Assembly (NCBI GenBank): GCA_018266335.1
Contig: JAFEAR010000192.1
Location: 1 to 36,562, forward strand
Direction of reading: 5' to 3'
Length of the DNA: 36,562 nucleotides
DNA from: Bdellovibrionales bacterium
Lineage (GTDB): Bacteria; Bdellovibrionota; UBA2428
Below, piece after piece: positions 23,136 to 31,740 of the stretch. The translations under genes were made by a program, and so were the position numbers. The notes under the pieces were generated by a model. The model ran no database searches. It saw only the letters and a program-made list of their open reading frames with translations, and was not told where the DNA came from. Numbering within the stretch: the stretch's first letter is position 1; each line of letters opens with the position of its first letter.

Positions 23136-23253
23136 CGCTAAGAACAGAAGCAAGTACCGGGCCCGGGACCAGCCCCCCAGCTATAGGAGTTTTGACTCTT
23201 ATGGTTGTCGATTTTCTAGACAGCCGGCGGCATAATTGAGCCAGGGGGATTCC
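23136..23253. promoter_or_regulatory. divergent promoter region of FHA and barrel genes
   Basis: On the plus strand TTGACT (23192-23197) with TCTAGA 17 bases later (23215-23220) is a possible sigma-70-type pair, with a good -35 and a weak -10; CATAAT follows at about 23232. The ribosome site AGGGGG is 6 bases before ATG 23254. I see no dyad that would suggest an operator. Confidence 0.35.
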
Positions 23254-23976
23254 ATGCGTTTCAAAGCACTCTGGGTAATGACGACCGGCCTGTTGGCTAC
23301 CTCGTCCTTCGCGGCATCCAACGTCCGGCTTCAGCCCGTAGCACAAAGTCAGGCCGAGGCGGAGTCCATCGGCGGCGACACCCCCTGGGCACTGAGCCTA
23401 GGCATTCACACCGTAGCCCCCCTCAGCACGCCCTTTGCCCTGGACGGAAATAATTTTCGCTACCAGACCTCGAACCACTTCGCACTGGAAGTGAGTTACC
23501 GCCTGACCTCCGAATGGGAAGTAGGGGTGGCCTCGGGCTACGAAATTTACGAAACCCGCCGCGGTGACAATGACTCTGCCGCTGGCGAAGTGAAACCTTC
23601 CAAGTACACAGCCGCGTCGCTCTCGCAATTTCCCGTGGAAGGCATCGTGCGGTATCGCATGCCGGGCACCGGCTGGGTGCCCGAAGCGGAGGCTGGTTTA
23701 GGCATGGGCTTCGGCACCCTCGAAGTGAGCTCCACCAACACAAGCGACACCAAGAGCAACCAGAGCGTGCATGCTCTGCGTGGTCACGTTGCGGCTGGCG
23801 CAGGCTTTCCCTGGAACGACGGCATCTCCCTGCACGCAAAACTAGGCTACGCTTTTGAGGCCTGGGGCTCCGACACCGTCAAAACGGGCAGCGGCAACGC
23901 CTTCAGCACGGGCGACGTCACGCATTCTTCCCTCTCGGGATTCTTCGCCGGCGCCGACTTCCGCATCAACTTCTAA
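23254..23976 (+). CDS. outer-membrane beta-barrel protein
   Basis: 240 residues from ATG 23254, chosen because AGGGGG lies 6 bases upstream; a TTG at 23236 would place extra residues before the signal peptide. The signal peptide is MRFKALWVMTTGLLATSSFA-AS. The rest alternates amphipathic strands with short turns (FALEVSYRLTSEWEVGVASGYEIYE; HALRGHVAAGAGFPW; LHAKLGYAFEAWG) and ends FFAGADFRINF with the C-terminal Phe that targets barrels to the Bam complex. An eight-strand OmpA/OmpW-like barrel is likely. There is no obvious operon partner. Function (porin, adhesin or structural) is unknown. Confidence 0.82.
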   Translation: MRFKALWVMTTGLLATSSFAASNVRLQPVAQSQAEAESIGGDTPWALSLGIHTVAPLSTPFALDGNNFRYQTSNHFALEVSYRLTSEWEVGVASGYEIYETRRGDNDSAAGEVKPSKYTAASLSQFPVEGIVRYRMPGTGWVPEAEAGLGMGFGTLEVSSTNTSDTKSNQSVHALRGHVAAGAGFPWNDGISLHAKLGYAFEAWGSDTVKTGSGNAFSTGDVTHSSLSGFFAGADFRINF

Positions 23977-24499
23977 GTTCCCACCGTCCGTGTAAGCAAC
24001 TTGCAGTCCCTTTGTCTCAAATGCGAGACATCGCGCGCGCAGCTCCTCCAACCCCGGCGCCGGGGTTGAGTTGGAGCATCATTTTTTTCTGGTGCAGACA
24101 GGTCGCGCGGCGAAAGTTCACGGCACCTCAAAGTTCTGCGCACGCGATTATGTGCTCAGAAAATTGATTTTTTTATTGACGCATTTCCGCGCGGGCCAGG
24201 CTTCTTACTGCGCCTAGTTCGCTTGCTCGTTTTACAAAAACAACTTTTTCCCTAAAGAAATCTCAATAGCGAAGCGCCTACGCGTTTTAAAAGTACAAGC
24301 ATTTTCGCTCTGAATCATTACAAAAAAGGGCTCTGAAAATGTCGTGATATAGAATTTTTCATGAATGCAATACGGGATCGCCCCGAAGGCCAGTCCGAAA
24401 TGGAGCTCGACTGCGAACATCCAGCTTCTGTGCAGCTCGTGCAATCTCCGCCGAGGGATTAAATCTTACGGAGTCCAGGCGATGCGACGGGGATAAATC
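23977..24499. other. gene-free stretch between convergent genes
   Basis: About 520 bases between the stops of the barrel gene (+) and the beta-helix lipoprotein (-). The first 110 bases hold two inverted repeats (24013-24030, and the strong one at 24043-24076). The rest is AT-richer, with T-runs near 24165-24175, 24241-24250 and 24354-24359. A possible extended -10 (TGATATAGA, about 24345) has no -35. A 70-codon minus-strand frame at 24232-24444 has no ribosome site and no family, so I do not call it. A small RNA could be here, but nothing proves it. Confidence 0.5.
24043..24088 (+). terminator. probable terminator of the beta-barrel gene
   Basis: The core is the perfect 18-base palindrome AACCCCGG/CCGGGGTT around GC (24050-24067). 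Outer CTCC and GGAG pair across a small bulge, and seven T residues follow at 24082-24088. The stem is very GC-rich. The gap of a few bases between stem and T-run makes it a little atypical. A second stem, TGTCTC/GAGACA (24013-24030), lies before it. Confidence 0.6.
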
Positions 24500-27400
24500 C
24501 TAAAACCCATTCTGAGAGGCCGGATACCCGAACATCTGCACGTTGTTGATGGGGCCCGCAATGAGGGTACAGAGCCCGGGCGTATCGGTGCCATCGTGAT
24601 GCCCACCCTGGTACGCACCGAAGTTAGGCGTATAGATGCAGGCTTCGCCCGACTCGCAAAGGCCGTTGTCGTTACCTAGGTTATCGCCCAGCATTTCCAC
24701 GGCGTTGATTAGAAAGTCCCCAGACGGTCCGGTCGCCACGTTAGCGCCTAAGTTGGAATCAACTTCCGAAGGACAGGTAGATCCCGACACGAAGGCCCCG
24801 TTTGCTGCGCTCGTGCTCGCGGAGACCTTTGTGCTGTTACGCAGGATCGTGTCGCTAGCCTTGAGCGACCAATCCCAAGTACGACAAGAAGTATCCGTCG
24901 GACTACAACCGTTAAAAAAGTTGGTCGCCGAACCCAACACCCCATCGAGGCCCCAAGTGCGGAAAGGGTTGGCAAAATCTACCCAAGCAAAACCCAAAAT
25001 ATTCGCAAACACACTAGCGCCGTTCGCCACCGGCCCTACAATCGAGTTCAGCAGCGAGCTGGGACTGCGCACCACGTTCGCCGAGGCGCCCGCAGCTAGG
25101 CAACCGGTGCTCACGCCAACATCCGTGCTGCTTCCCGTGGAAGCACAGGTCGCACCCGAGCTCAGGAGAATGTTGCCATGGAAGGTATTGGGGTAACTCG
25201 AATCATTGCGGGCTTTAAATCCGTACGTAGATCCCGGCGTCAGGGCCAGGTTTCCGACCTTCGACGATTTCAAATTCAAATCAATTTCTTGCTGATGGTT
25301 TTCGATCGCCAGCACGTTGTTCACAACGGCCGTGTCCACTTCGAATCCCGAATAGCCCATAATGAGCCCCGCATCGTTGCTGGCCATCGTAGCGGAGTTA
25401 ACAATCGTACCCGTGGCTGAGGCATCAATCTCTACGCCGTGACCACGGTTTCCAGTGACGAGCAAACGAGTAAAAATATTGTTGGTGGAACCCGCAACGT
25501 AAATGCCCGTTGCCAGATTGTTGTAAACTTTAAGTCCCTCGAAGACGTTGTAGTTGGAGCCCGAAATCTGCACGGCATGCCAACTCGTTGGGGTCGTTGT
25601 ATCGCCCACGGTACTCGCTATTGTCGAGTACATGATTCGGTTGTACAGAGCCGTTCCCATCAGCAGGCCCGAAGTCTTCGCGCGCCATACGGACACATTC
25701 CGCAGCGTAGACCACTTCGCGTAGTCCAACCGAACACCCATATCGGCGACCGTGGCTCCATCGATGCCACCTTCAATCCACACAAAGTTCACCGGCGTGC
25801 CTGAAACCGTCTGCACCACACCATCGCTGGCCGGCACTCCAGAGGCAACTACGGCCGCGCCCGGCATCGCCACGAAAGAAACTTTGTCCGCAAGAATCTG
25901 ATAACCCACACTTTGCTTGAGTGCAGTCGATCGATTGTTACTGAAGGTATAAATCGTTCCCACGGTAGACAAGTTGCCCGTGGTAGCGGAGCTATCCGGA
26001 GCCTCAACAACGGAGTTGGACCACCATTGCCCAGAGGGGCTTACCCCCACCAACTGCCCCGTCGAGATGTCATACATGCGTACAGCATTATTCCGCCACG
26101 CACCCGCAGCACCCGGAACACCCGAACCGGGCTCAATCAGGTCGCCCAATCCTTTGCCTGGTTTTAGACGAGAAATAAATTTAGTGGGCGCCATCGACGA
26201 ATCACAGATCCAATCAAAGACTCCTAGATCGTCCGCAATACGGTAAATGCAACTGGTGCCAAAGGCCGAAGGTAAATCCACGCGGCGATATTCGCCGCCA
26301 TTAATACAGGTCGAAGGCGAACCTGTATCAGCGCCGCTACAAGCCGTTGGGGAGCTGGTGTAGTACTTAACAAAGTCGTTCCAATTTGCGCCGTTGTTAT
26401 AAGCGTAACTTAAACTCAGGGATGCCACGATGGACATCGGATTACTCGGTCCCGAGCAATATGAGACGCCCGCAGCAGTCGCCTTAAAATACACTGCACG
26501 TGCATCGTTCGGCGAAGCGGCAATATAAGCCGTAGGGAAATGCGCCAAACCATTCACCGGCGAGGCCGTAAGTGAACCGGAGAAATCCGAAGTTGCACTG
26601 GAGCAATCCGAATTCGAAGCCGCCGACAACGTTACAGTGCTCGTGTCCGAAGGCCGCAGATTTCCGTAAGCATCCTGCAGCACCACATCGAAGGCCGACA
26701 AACTCGAACCCCGCACAAAGGGGCCCGCCGGCATGGCGCTCGCTAAGGCTAGCTGCGCCAAGGGGCCCGGACTCACTTGCACGCTGGTCGCCGAACAAGC
26801 GCTCGCCACGGAACCACTCAACGCTTTGAGGTAATAAGTGCCTGCCTTGAAAATCTGAAAGTGCGCAAAGGAGGCCACACCATTTACCGCGGGTATTTGG
26901 CTGTTCGCCAAGGAAGCCGCCGTGAGGGCCGCGGGTGTTTGGCAGAGCGAATCGGTGTACGGCACGAGCGTAACCAGATCAGCGCGCGCCGTAAGGTTTC
27001 CGTTCGAGTCGAAGGCCTTCACCACGGGCTGCACGGAGAATTCTGTACCCGCAGCCACGGCGCCCGACGCCTCGGTGCTAAACACAAGTTTGTCCACCGC
27101 AAAGCCCTTGCAAGTGTAGGCCACGCCCGCGTTCGTATCGGCAGCAGCGATGAGATCCACTACGTTCTCGCCGTCCTTTAAGTCGGTGGTGGTGGTGGCA
27201 ATGAGCTGCGGGTTCACCTTGACCACCTGACCGTCGATGCGAATAACCACTTCTTTGCCGTCCGAATCTGGATCGACCACAAAATCTTTGGAGCATTTGT
27301 TCCCGGGCAAATGGGCCTTCGGAAGACCCAGCAAGTCGATGCGCCGCTTGGTGCCCACCGGCACTTCGAGTTCAACTTCGTCGCCCTTGCTATATAGGCC

Positions 27401-27694
27401 CTTGATGTATCCCAGCCCATCGGGCCCCTGCGTGCAGCTGACATCGGCCTTCATGCGTCGCAGAAGCGGGTTATCGCCCGTCACGTGAATCGCGTAACAG
27501 TAGTCCGGAGAAAGTTCGTAGCTCGTGCCCGATCCCGTCGAGAGCCCAGCGGCATGCAAGCCGGTTTCGGAGCGGCTCTTGATCGACAAGCGCACCGTAG
27601 ACACTCCGCCGGAGGCAGGATTGAGCGCAGGCGAGCATGCGGCCACGCCGATGCCCAAAAGCCCCATAGCGATGCGGAAGGACACACCTCTCAC
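24500..27694 (-). CDS. large surface lipoprotein with Ig-like domains and right-handed beta-helix
   Basis: 1064 residues. The lipobox GIGVAAC (Cys20) follows a short signal peptide. The start is uncertain: GTG 27694 gives the best n-region, but GTG 27685 and ATG 27667 are possible. Residues about 40-195 form an N-terminal domain with Cys pairs. Two Ig-like (filamin/invasin-type) domains follow, about 200-308 and 310-425, each with a VxAFDSNGN or VVLQDAYGN motif. About 425-620 is unassigned, and about 620-830 is a parallel beta-helix of short repeats (NVFEGLKVYNN, NNIFTRLLVTGNRGHGVEID). The C-terminal part has several Cys. Such proteins are exposed surface lipoproteins that bind or cut polysaccharide. 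No catalytic residues are evident, so binding is as likely as lyase activity. Confidence 0.82.
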   Translation of the reverse strand: MRGVSFRIAMGLLGIGVAACSPALNPASGGVSTVRLSIKSRSETGLHAAGLSTGSGTSYELSPDYCYAIHVTGDNPLLRRMKADVSCTQGPDGLGYIKGLYSKGDEVELEVPVGTKRRIDLLGLPKAHLPGNKCSKDFVVDPDSDGKEVVIRIDGQVVKVNPQLIATTTTDLKDGENVVDLIAAADTNAGVAYTCKGFAVDKLVFSTEASGAVAAGTEFSVQPVVKAFDSNGNLTARADLVTLVPYTDSLCQTPAALTAASLANSQIPAVNGVASFAHFQIFKAGTYYLKALSGSVASACSATSVQVSPGPLAQLALASAMPAGPFVRGSSLSAFDVVLQDAYGNLRPSDTSTVTLSAASNSDCSSATSDFSGSLTASPVNGLAHFPTAYIAASPNDARAVYFKATAAGVSYCSGPSNPMSIVASLSLSYAYNNGANWNDFVKYYTSSPTACSGADTGSPSTCINGGEYRRVDLPSAFGTSCIYRIADDLGVFDWICDSSMAPTKFISRLKPGKGLGDLIEPGSGVPGAAGAWRNNAVRMYDISTGQLVGVSPSGQWWSNSVVEAPDSSATTGNLSTVGTIYTFSNNRSTALKQSVGYQILADKVSFVAMPGAAVVASGVPASDGVVQTVSGTPVNFVWIEGGIDGATVADMGVRLDYAKWSTLRNVSVWRAKTSGLLMGTALYNRIMYSTIASTVGDTTTPTSWHAVQISGSNYNVFEGLKVYNNLATGIYVAGSTNNIFTRLLVTGNRGHGVEIDASATGTIVNSATMASNDAGLIMGYSGFEVDTAVVNNVLAIENHQQEIDLNLKSSKVGNLALTPGSTYGFKARNDSSYPNTFHGNILLSSGATCASTGSSTDVGVSTGCLAAGASANVVRSPSSLLNSIVGPVANGASVFANILGFAWVDFANPFRTWGLDGVLGSATNFFNGCSPTDTSCRTWDWSLKASDTILRNSTKVSASTSAANGAFVSGSTCPSEVDSNLGANVATGPSGDFLINAVEMLGDNLGNDNGLCESGEACIYTPNFGAYQGGHHDGTDTPGLCTLIAGPINNVQMFGYPASQNGF

Positions 27695-27754
27695 AGCCTT
27701 CAGTTTAAGAAAGCTCGCGCGACCACGCTGACTAAAAATATTTCCTTAATTCAG

Positions 27755-27776
27755 AAAAAATTAAATCCGAAGATTC
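27755..27776 (-). terminator. short UUCG-loop hairpin with U-tract, possible terminator
   Basis: On the minus strand AATC-TTCG-GATT (27764-27775) forms a short stem closed by C(UUCG)G, a very stable tetraloop, followed by TAA and a run of six T residues (27755-27760). It lies downstream of the SirB1-like gene (stop at 27800) and before the lipoprotein gene (start 27694). The stem of four pairs is short, so termination may be partial. Confidence 0.4.
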
Positions 27777-27799
27777 CCGGGACCTTAAGAACGCCAACC

Positions 27800-28702
27800 T
27801 TAGTTGGGCATTTCCTTTTGTGACTCAATGAAGCGCAGCATGCGCTCCACATGCGCTACTTTTTGCATGTCGCGACTGTGTCCCAAATACAGCCGCAAAT
27901 CCTCGCACGCCGCCTGAAAACGACCCATGCGGGCCATTAAAAAGCCGCGTTCACGGTAGGCCTCCAAGCGATCGTTCGGCGAAAGCTCCACCAGGCCCGT
28001 GAGCACCCAGTACAGGCGCGCAAAGTCTTCTTTCTCCGCAAAGATGGCGCGCAAGTTGCGCAGCACGCGCGAAGTGATCTCGAGCGGCGCCGCCAGCTTA
28101 AGCGCTTCGGGGCCAAAGGGAATCACGCCGCGAGTCCATTCCTTTAAGCGCTTTTCGCAATCTTCGATCGAAAGAATCGCGCCGCCATCGAAGGGATCCA
28201 CAAACCACTGGTCGCGCCAGTTGTGCGATTCCAACGGCGTACCCGGCGCGGGCATCATCTTCACCAGGAAGTGTCCCGGAAAACTAACGCCCACGGCTTT
28301 GAGTCCGGCCGCGCGGCACAGGCCCATGAACACGAGCGAGAGCGAAATGGGAATGCCCTTCCGGCGCAAGAAAACATCGTTCAAAAAGGAGTTCTTGATG
28401 TTGTAGTAGTTCGTTTTGTCGCCCGCGAAGCCGAGCTCCTGCGAGAAAATTTTAGCAATGTGCTGGGTCTTCGATTTTAAATCGCCCAACTTGAGCGCCG
28501 GATTGTTCACGCTGCGAGTAACGGAGGCCGCCATCTCATTGAAGACCGCGCGCTGCTGGGCCAAATCCAAATCGGCGTATTCGAGTTTAGAGATAAGCAA
28601 ACCCAATTCAATCGGGTCCCAATCGTCCACACCCGGGTCGCGCACGGAATCGAGCAGCTTGCGCAGCGCCTCGATAACTTGGGAATTGCTGTCCGTGCCC
28701 AT
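27800..28702 (-). CDS. SirB1-family transglutaminase-like protein with TPR-like tail
   Basis: 300 residues from ATG 28702; a TTG at 28741 would add 13 but leave only 38 bases to the divergent gene. The family core is clear: DKTNYYNIKNSFLNDVFLRRKGIPISLSLVF, AAGLKAVGVSFPGHFLVKM and WFVDPFDGGAILS (Transglut_core2). The usual Cys nucleophile of true transglutaminases is not evident at the expected place, as is normal in the SirB1 group. The last 80 residues have a TPR-like pair of helices (ERGFLMARMGRFQAACEDL). The protein has no signal peptide and is cytoplasmic. The molecular function of the family is not settled. It is divergent from the aldehyde dehydrogenase. Confidence 0.85.
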   Translation of the reverse strand: MGTDSNSQVIEALRKLLDSVRDPGVDDWDPIELGLLISKLEYADLDLAQQRAVFNEMAASVTRSVNNPALKLGDLKSKTQHIAKIFSQELGFAGDKTNYYNIKNSFLNDVFLRRKGIPISLSLVFMGLCRAAGLKAVGVSFPGHFLVKMMPAPGTPLESHNWRDQWFVDPFDGGAILSIEDCEKRLKEWTRGVIPFGPEALKLAAPLEITSRVLRNLRAIFAEKEDFARLYWVLTGLVELSPNDRLEAYRERGFLMARMGRFQAACEDLRLYLGHSRDMQKVAHVERMLRFIESQKEMPN

Positions 28703-28779
28703 TACCGGGGCGACTTTAACAGGGCCAGGGTTAGAACTCAAAAGATGATCCGCCGCCGACCCTCTGTTAAGGGAAAGAC

Positions 28780-30249
28780 ATGCGCTCCTTCGGACTCTAC
28801 GTGAACGGCCAATACACTCCCTCCGGCAGCTTTCGCCCGGTAACTCCCCCCGCCGGAGACTCCGAGGCCTTTGCCCAGGTGGCCTACCTAGAACACACCG
28901 AGTCGGGCGAGATTCTCGAAGCCGTGCTGGAAGGGGCCCACCTGAGCTTTGGGCAGGTGCAACGCGGCTTCTTTCTGCTCCACGAGCGATTGGCCTTCCT
29001 AGAGCGCCTGCGCGCCAAGCTCGAAGCCAACCTGGATTTTTGCGCCCAGATGATCTCGCGCGAGGTCGCCAAGCCGATTCGCCTGGCCCGCGTGGAAGTG
29101 CAGCGCAGCCTGGCCACCATTGACTGGACCCTACAGGAGGCTCCCCGCCTTTTTGCTGCGCAGGGCCTACCCACCCCCGCCCGGGCCCAGTGGACCGGCC
29201 TAGAGGCCTGGACCCTACGCGAGCCCCGGGGCCCCCTTTTGGCCATTACACCCTTTAATTTTCCGCTAAACCTGGTCATGCACAAGGTTGTTCCCGCGTT
29301 GGTGACGGGCTGCCCCGTCATTCTAAAGCCCTCGCCCAAGTCGGCCGCGGTGGCCCTCGCCCTGGCCGACCTCTGCCATGCGGCCGACCTACCGGCCGGC
29401 ATGCTCTCGGTCGTTAACGCCGACAACGAAGTCACCGCGCGCCTCATTCAAGACGAGCGCGTGGCGCAAGTCTCCTTCACCGGTTCGGCAGCGGTGGGCT
29501 GGAAAATTGCCGCCGGCCTAACCAAACCCTGCTTTCTGGAATTGGGCGGCAACGCTTCGGCCTACATCGACGCCTCGGCTGACTTAGAGCACGCGGCCGA
29601 TGCCGTCGTGTTGGGTGGCATGAGCTACGCTGGCCAAGTGTGCATTGGGCTGCAAAACGTTTCGGCCCACCCGGCCGTGCTGAACGAGTTTCGCACGCTG
29701 CTGGCCGATCGTGTGCGCAAACTGCCCTGGGGACGCCCCGCGGACGAGCGCACCGTGGCCTCGTGCCTCATTGACCGCGCCGCCGCTGCCCGCTGCGAAA
29801 AGTTACGCACCGACGCCCTCCGCCAAGGCGCCCGCCTAGTGGCCGAAACCGACGGCGCGCTGGACCTCACCGCCGAGCAACTAGCCCAAGCCGGCACCTA
29901 CGTGCGTCCCGCGCTCTTCGAGGGCGTGCCCTTTGATTCGCCCCTCGTGAGCGAAGAACTCTTTGGCCCCTATCTGAATCTCTTCGCCGAAGATTTCGAC
30001 GCCTGGGTCAAGCGCGTGAATGCGGGCAAGTATCGTTTTCAGGTGGCCGTGTTCACGCGCGATCTGGCGCAAACCTTTCGCGCCACGCGTGAACTGCAAT
30101 TCGGCGCCGTGCTCGTGAACGAAAGCACTTCGCTGCGCCTCGAGCCCATGCCCTTTGGCGGACGCGGCTTGTCCGGCACGGGCCACGAGGGTCCGCGCTA
30201 CGCGATGGAAAGTTTTACGGAATTAAAATCGGTGATCGTACGCCCGTAA
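28780..30249 (+). CDS. aldehyde dehydrogenase family protein
   Basis: 489 residues, the family's normal length. The catalytic set is complete: TPFNFP with Asn160, ILKPSP with Lys183, FTGSAAVG (233-240, cofactor loop), LELGGN with Glu254, and YAGQVCIGLQ with the nucleophile Cys288. PFGGRGLSGTGHEGPRYAMESFTELKSV is the usual C-terminal end. The enzyme oxidises an aldehyde to an acid or thioester with NAD(P)+. The motif FELGGNAS and Cys context are of the general ALDH type, so I cannot name the substrate; succinate-semialdehyde or glyceraldehyde-3-phosphate (non-phosphorylating) types are both possible. GGGAAA lies 6 bases before the ATG. It stands alone and converges with the DHH gene (12 bases between stops). 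Confidence 0.92.
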   Translation: MRSFGLYVNGQYTPSGSFRPVTPPAGDSEAFAQVAYLEHTESGEILEAVLEGAHLSFGQVQRGFFLLHERLAFLERLRAKLEANLDFCAQMISREVAKPIRLARVEVQRSLATIDWTLQEAPRLFAAQGLPTPARAQWTGLEAWTLREPRGPLLAITPFNFPLNLVMHKVVPALVTGCPVILKPSPKSAAVALALADLCHAADLPAGMLSVVNADNEVTARLIQDERVAQVSFTGSAAVGWKIAAGLTKPCFLELGGNASAYIDASADLEHAADAVVLGGMSYAGQVCIGLQNVSAHPAVLNEFRTLLADRVRKLPWGRPADERTVASCLIDRAAAARCEKLRTDALRQGARLVAETDGALDLTAEQLAQAGTYVRPALFEGVPFDSPLVSEELFGPYLNLFAEDFDAWVKRVNAGKYRFQVAVFTRDLAQTFRATRELQFGAVLVNESTSLRLEPMPFGGRGLSGTGHEGPRYAMESFTELKSVIVRP

Positions 30250-30261
30250 TTAGAGCGTGCC

Positions 30262-31704
30262 TTAGGCGTGCCCCGCACTTAGGTTTTCGTTCACAATGGT
30301 CGCCAGGAGTTTGGGAAGTTTGGTCATGTTCAAGCTGCTCTTGCCGTAACGCTTTTCCCATTCGGGAAGCGCAATGATAGCCTTCGCCATCGTCCGGTGA
30401 CCACCGGCGCAACCCAGACCATCGAAAAGCTGCTTAAACAAATCGCCGCAGTGCTGAACGTAACCGCAATTGCGACCCGAAATCACAATGCGACCGTCAA
30501 TCACACCGCAGCCCATCGCCCACTGCGAACCTTCCACTTGCAAGGCAAAATCGGCCGCCTGGGGAATCCACTCCTCGCGGGTGACTTCGCCCAACATGAG
30601 CACCACCACGCCGTCGCTGCTCTCCATGTACTTGAGCCCCTTGCGCAAGCAATCCAGATAAGCCAGCGGTAGCTCGGGACGCTCAATGCGGCGAAGCACA
30701 TTGTAGTTAATGAGCGGATACAAATAAACGAAGGCGTCCAAGTCCAAACCCGACACTTCGCGATTGAGCACGAGGGTGTCGGTCTTAATGCCGTACAAAA
30801 GCGCGGTCGCCAAACGCTGCGACACTTCCACGTTCGCAGCGCGCAGGTACTGCGTGAGCAACGTAGAGAGCGAGCCGAGATCCTCGCGAATTTCTACAAA
30901 AATAGGTTCGGATGCATCGTCCGTAACGGGCAAATCCACCCGTGGATGGTGATCGATGATCACATCGCCGCGAATTTTTCGGCCCTTGAAGAACGACGGC
31001 TGACAATCCACCAGCATGATGCGCGAAAACTTATGCAGCTGTTCTAAATTGACGTGCTCAACTTCGATGCCCAGCAAACGACTCATAGCCACGTTTTCGG
31101 GACGCGTGATGCGGCCGAAGCTAACGATGGGCGCCGTTTGGGAATTGCGATTAAGAATTTTACGCAGGGCGAGTGCCGAAGCCAGACCATCGGGATCGGG
31201 GTCGTCCTGCAGCAGAATGGCCACGCGATCGGCATCCTTGAGCACGTCGCGCAGTTCCTGCACGCGGCGCTGCACGGAGAGAAGCTGGATTTCTTGCTCC
31301 ATCCCCTCGGACATAAGGTCGTGCCAGGCCACGGAGCGGCGAGGTTCGCGCGCCGCCGAGCGCGACCCGCGCGAGCCGACCTCGAGCACCTTAATGTCCG
31401 CGCGGCGCTCGCGCAGACAGTCGGCAATTTTGCGAGACATTTCGGGACTCTGAAAGCCCACAATCGCTACGGCGTCATGTGCGGCGTTCTCGGGTAACTC
31501 GCAGTGCTGAGCCGCCAAGATGGCCTTGATCTGGGGCGACTGGCGATTCTGACTCGCACCCAACCAGCCCTTGCCTTCGACCCAAGTGGACACGGCAATG
31601 TCCGGAGGAAGCGTCTTGGCGAGCGATTCCACCGGCCAACTTTGGTCGCCGAAGATAAAGAAGTGAGATTTCCTGACCACGAGGCGGACAAAATAGTCTC
31701 GCAA
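30262..31704 (-). CDS. DHH/DHHA1 phosphoesterase with N-terminal nucleotide-binding-like domain
   Basis: Up to 480 residues. The start is uncertain: TTG 31704 is the longest frame and GTG 31680 is an alternative. Residues about 13-120 resemble a Rossmann/TrkA-N-like fold (FFIFGDQSWPVESLAK; AVAIVGFQSPEMSRKIAD). The DHH core follows with DPDPDG (168-173), LVDCQP (231-236) and DHHPR (251-255). A DHHA1 region with GLGCAGGHR (about 436-444) closes the protein. Such enzymes cleave small nucleotides (oligoribonucleotides, pAp, or cyclic dinucleotide products) using Mn2+. The metal ligands all look present. It is the last gene of the Mla unit (36 bases after mlaD), an odd place for such an enzyme, and the link may only be shared transcription. 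Confidence 0.85.
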   Translation of the reverse strand: MRDYFVRLVVRKSHFFIFGDQSWPVESLAKTLPPDIAVSTWVEGKGWLGASQNRQSPQIKAILAAQHCELPENAAHDAVAIVGFQSPEMSRKIADCLRERRADIKVLEVGSRGSRSAAREPRRSVAWHDLMSEGMEQEIQLLSVQRRVQELRDVLKDADRVAILLQDDPDPDGLASALALRKILNRNSQTAPIVSFGRITRPENVAMSRLLGIEVEHVNLEQLHKFSRIMLVDCQPSFFKGRKIRGDVIIDHHPRVDLPVTDDASEPIFVEIREDLGSLSTLLTQYLRAANVEVSQRLATALLYGIKTDTLVLNREVSGLDLDAFVYLYPLINYNVLRRIERPELPLAYLDCLRKGLKYMESSDGVVVLMLGEVTREEWIPQAADFALQVEGSQWAMGCGVIDGRIVISGRNCGYVQHCGDLFKQLFDGLGCAGGHRTMAKAIIALPEWEKRYGKSSLNMTKLPKLLATIVNENLSAGHA

Positions 31705-31740
31705 CCTACCGAGTCAACGGCGCGCTGCAGTCCGAAGAGC

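Noticed and set aside
24232..24444. 70-codon minus-strand frame in the gene-free stretch
   Set aside because: No ribosome site, no signal peptide or domain, and amino-acid make-up unlike its neighbours; it is compatible with chance.
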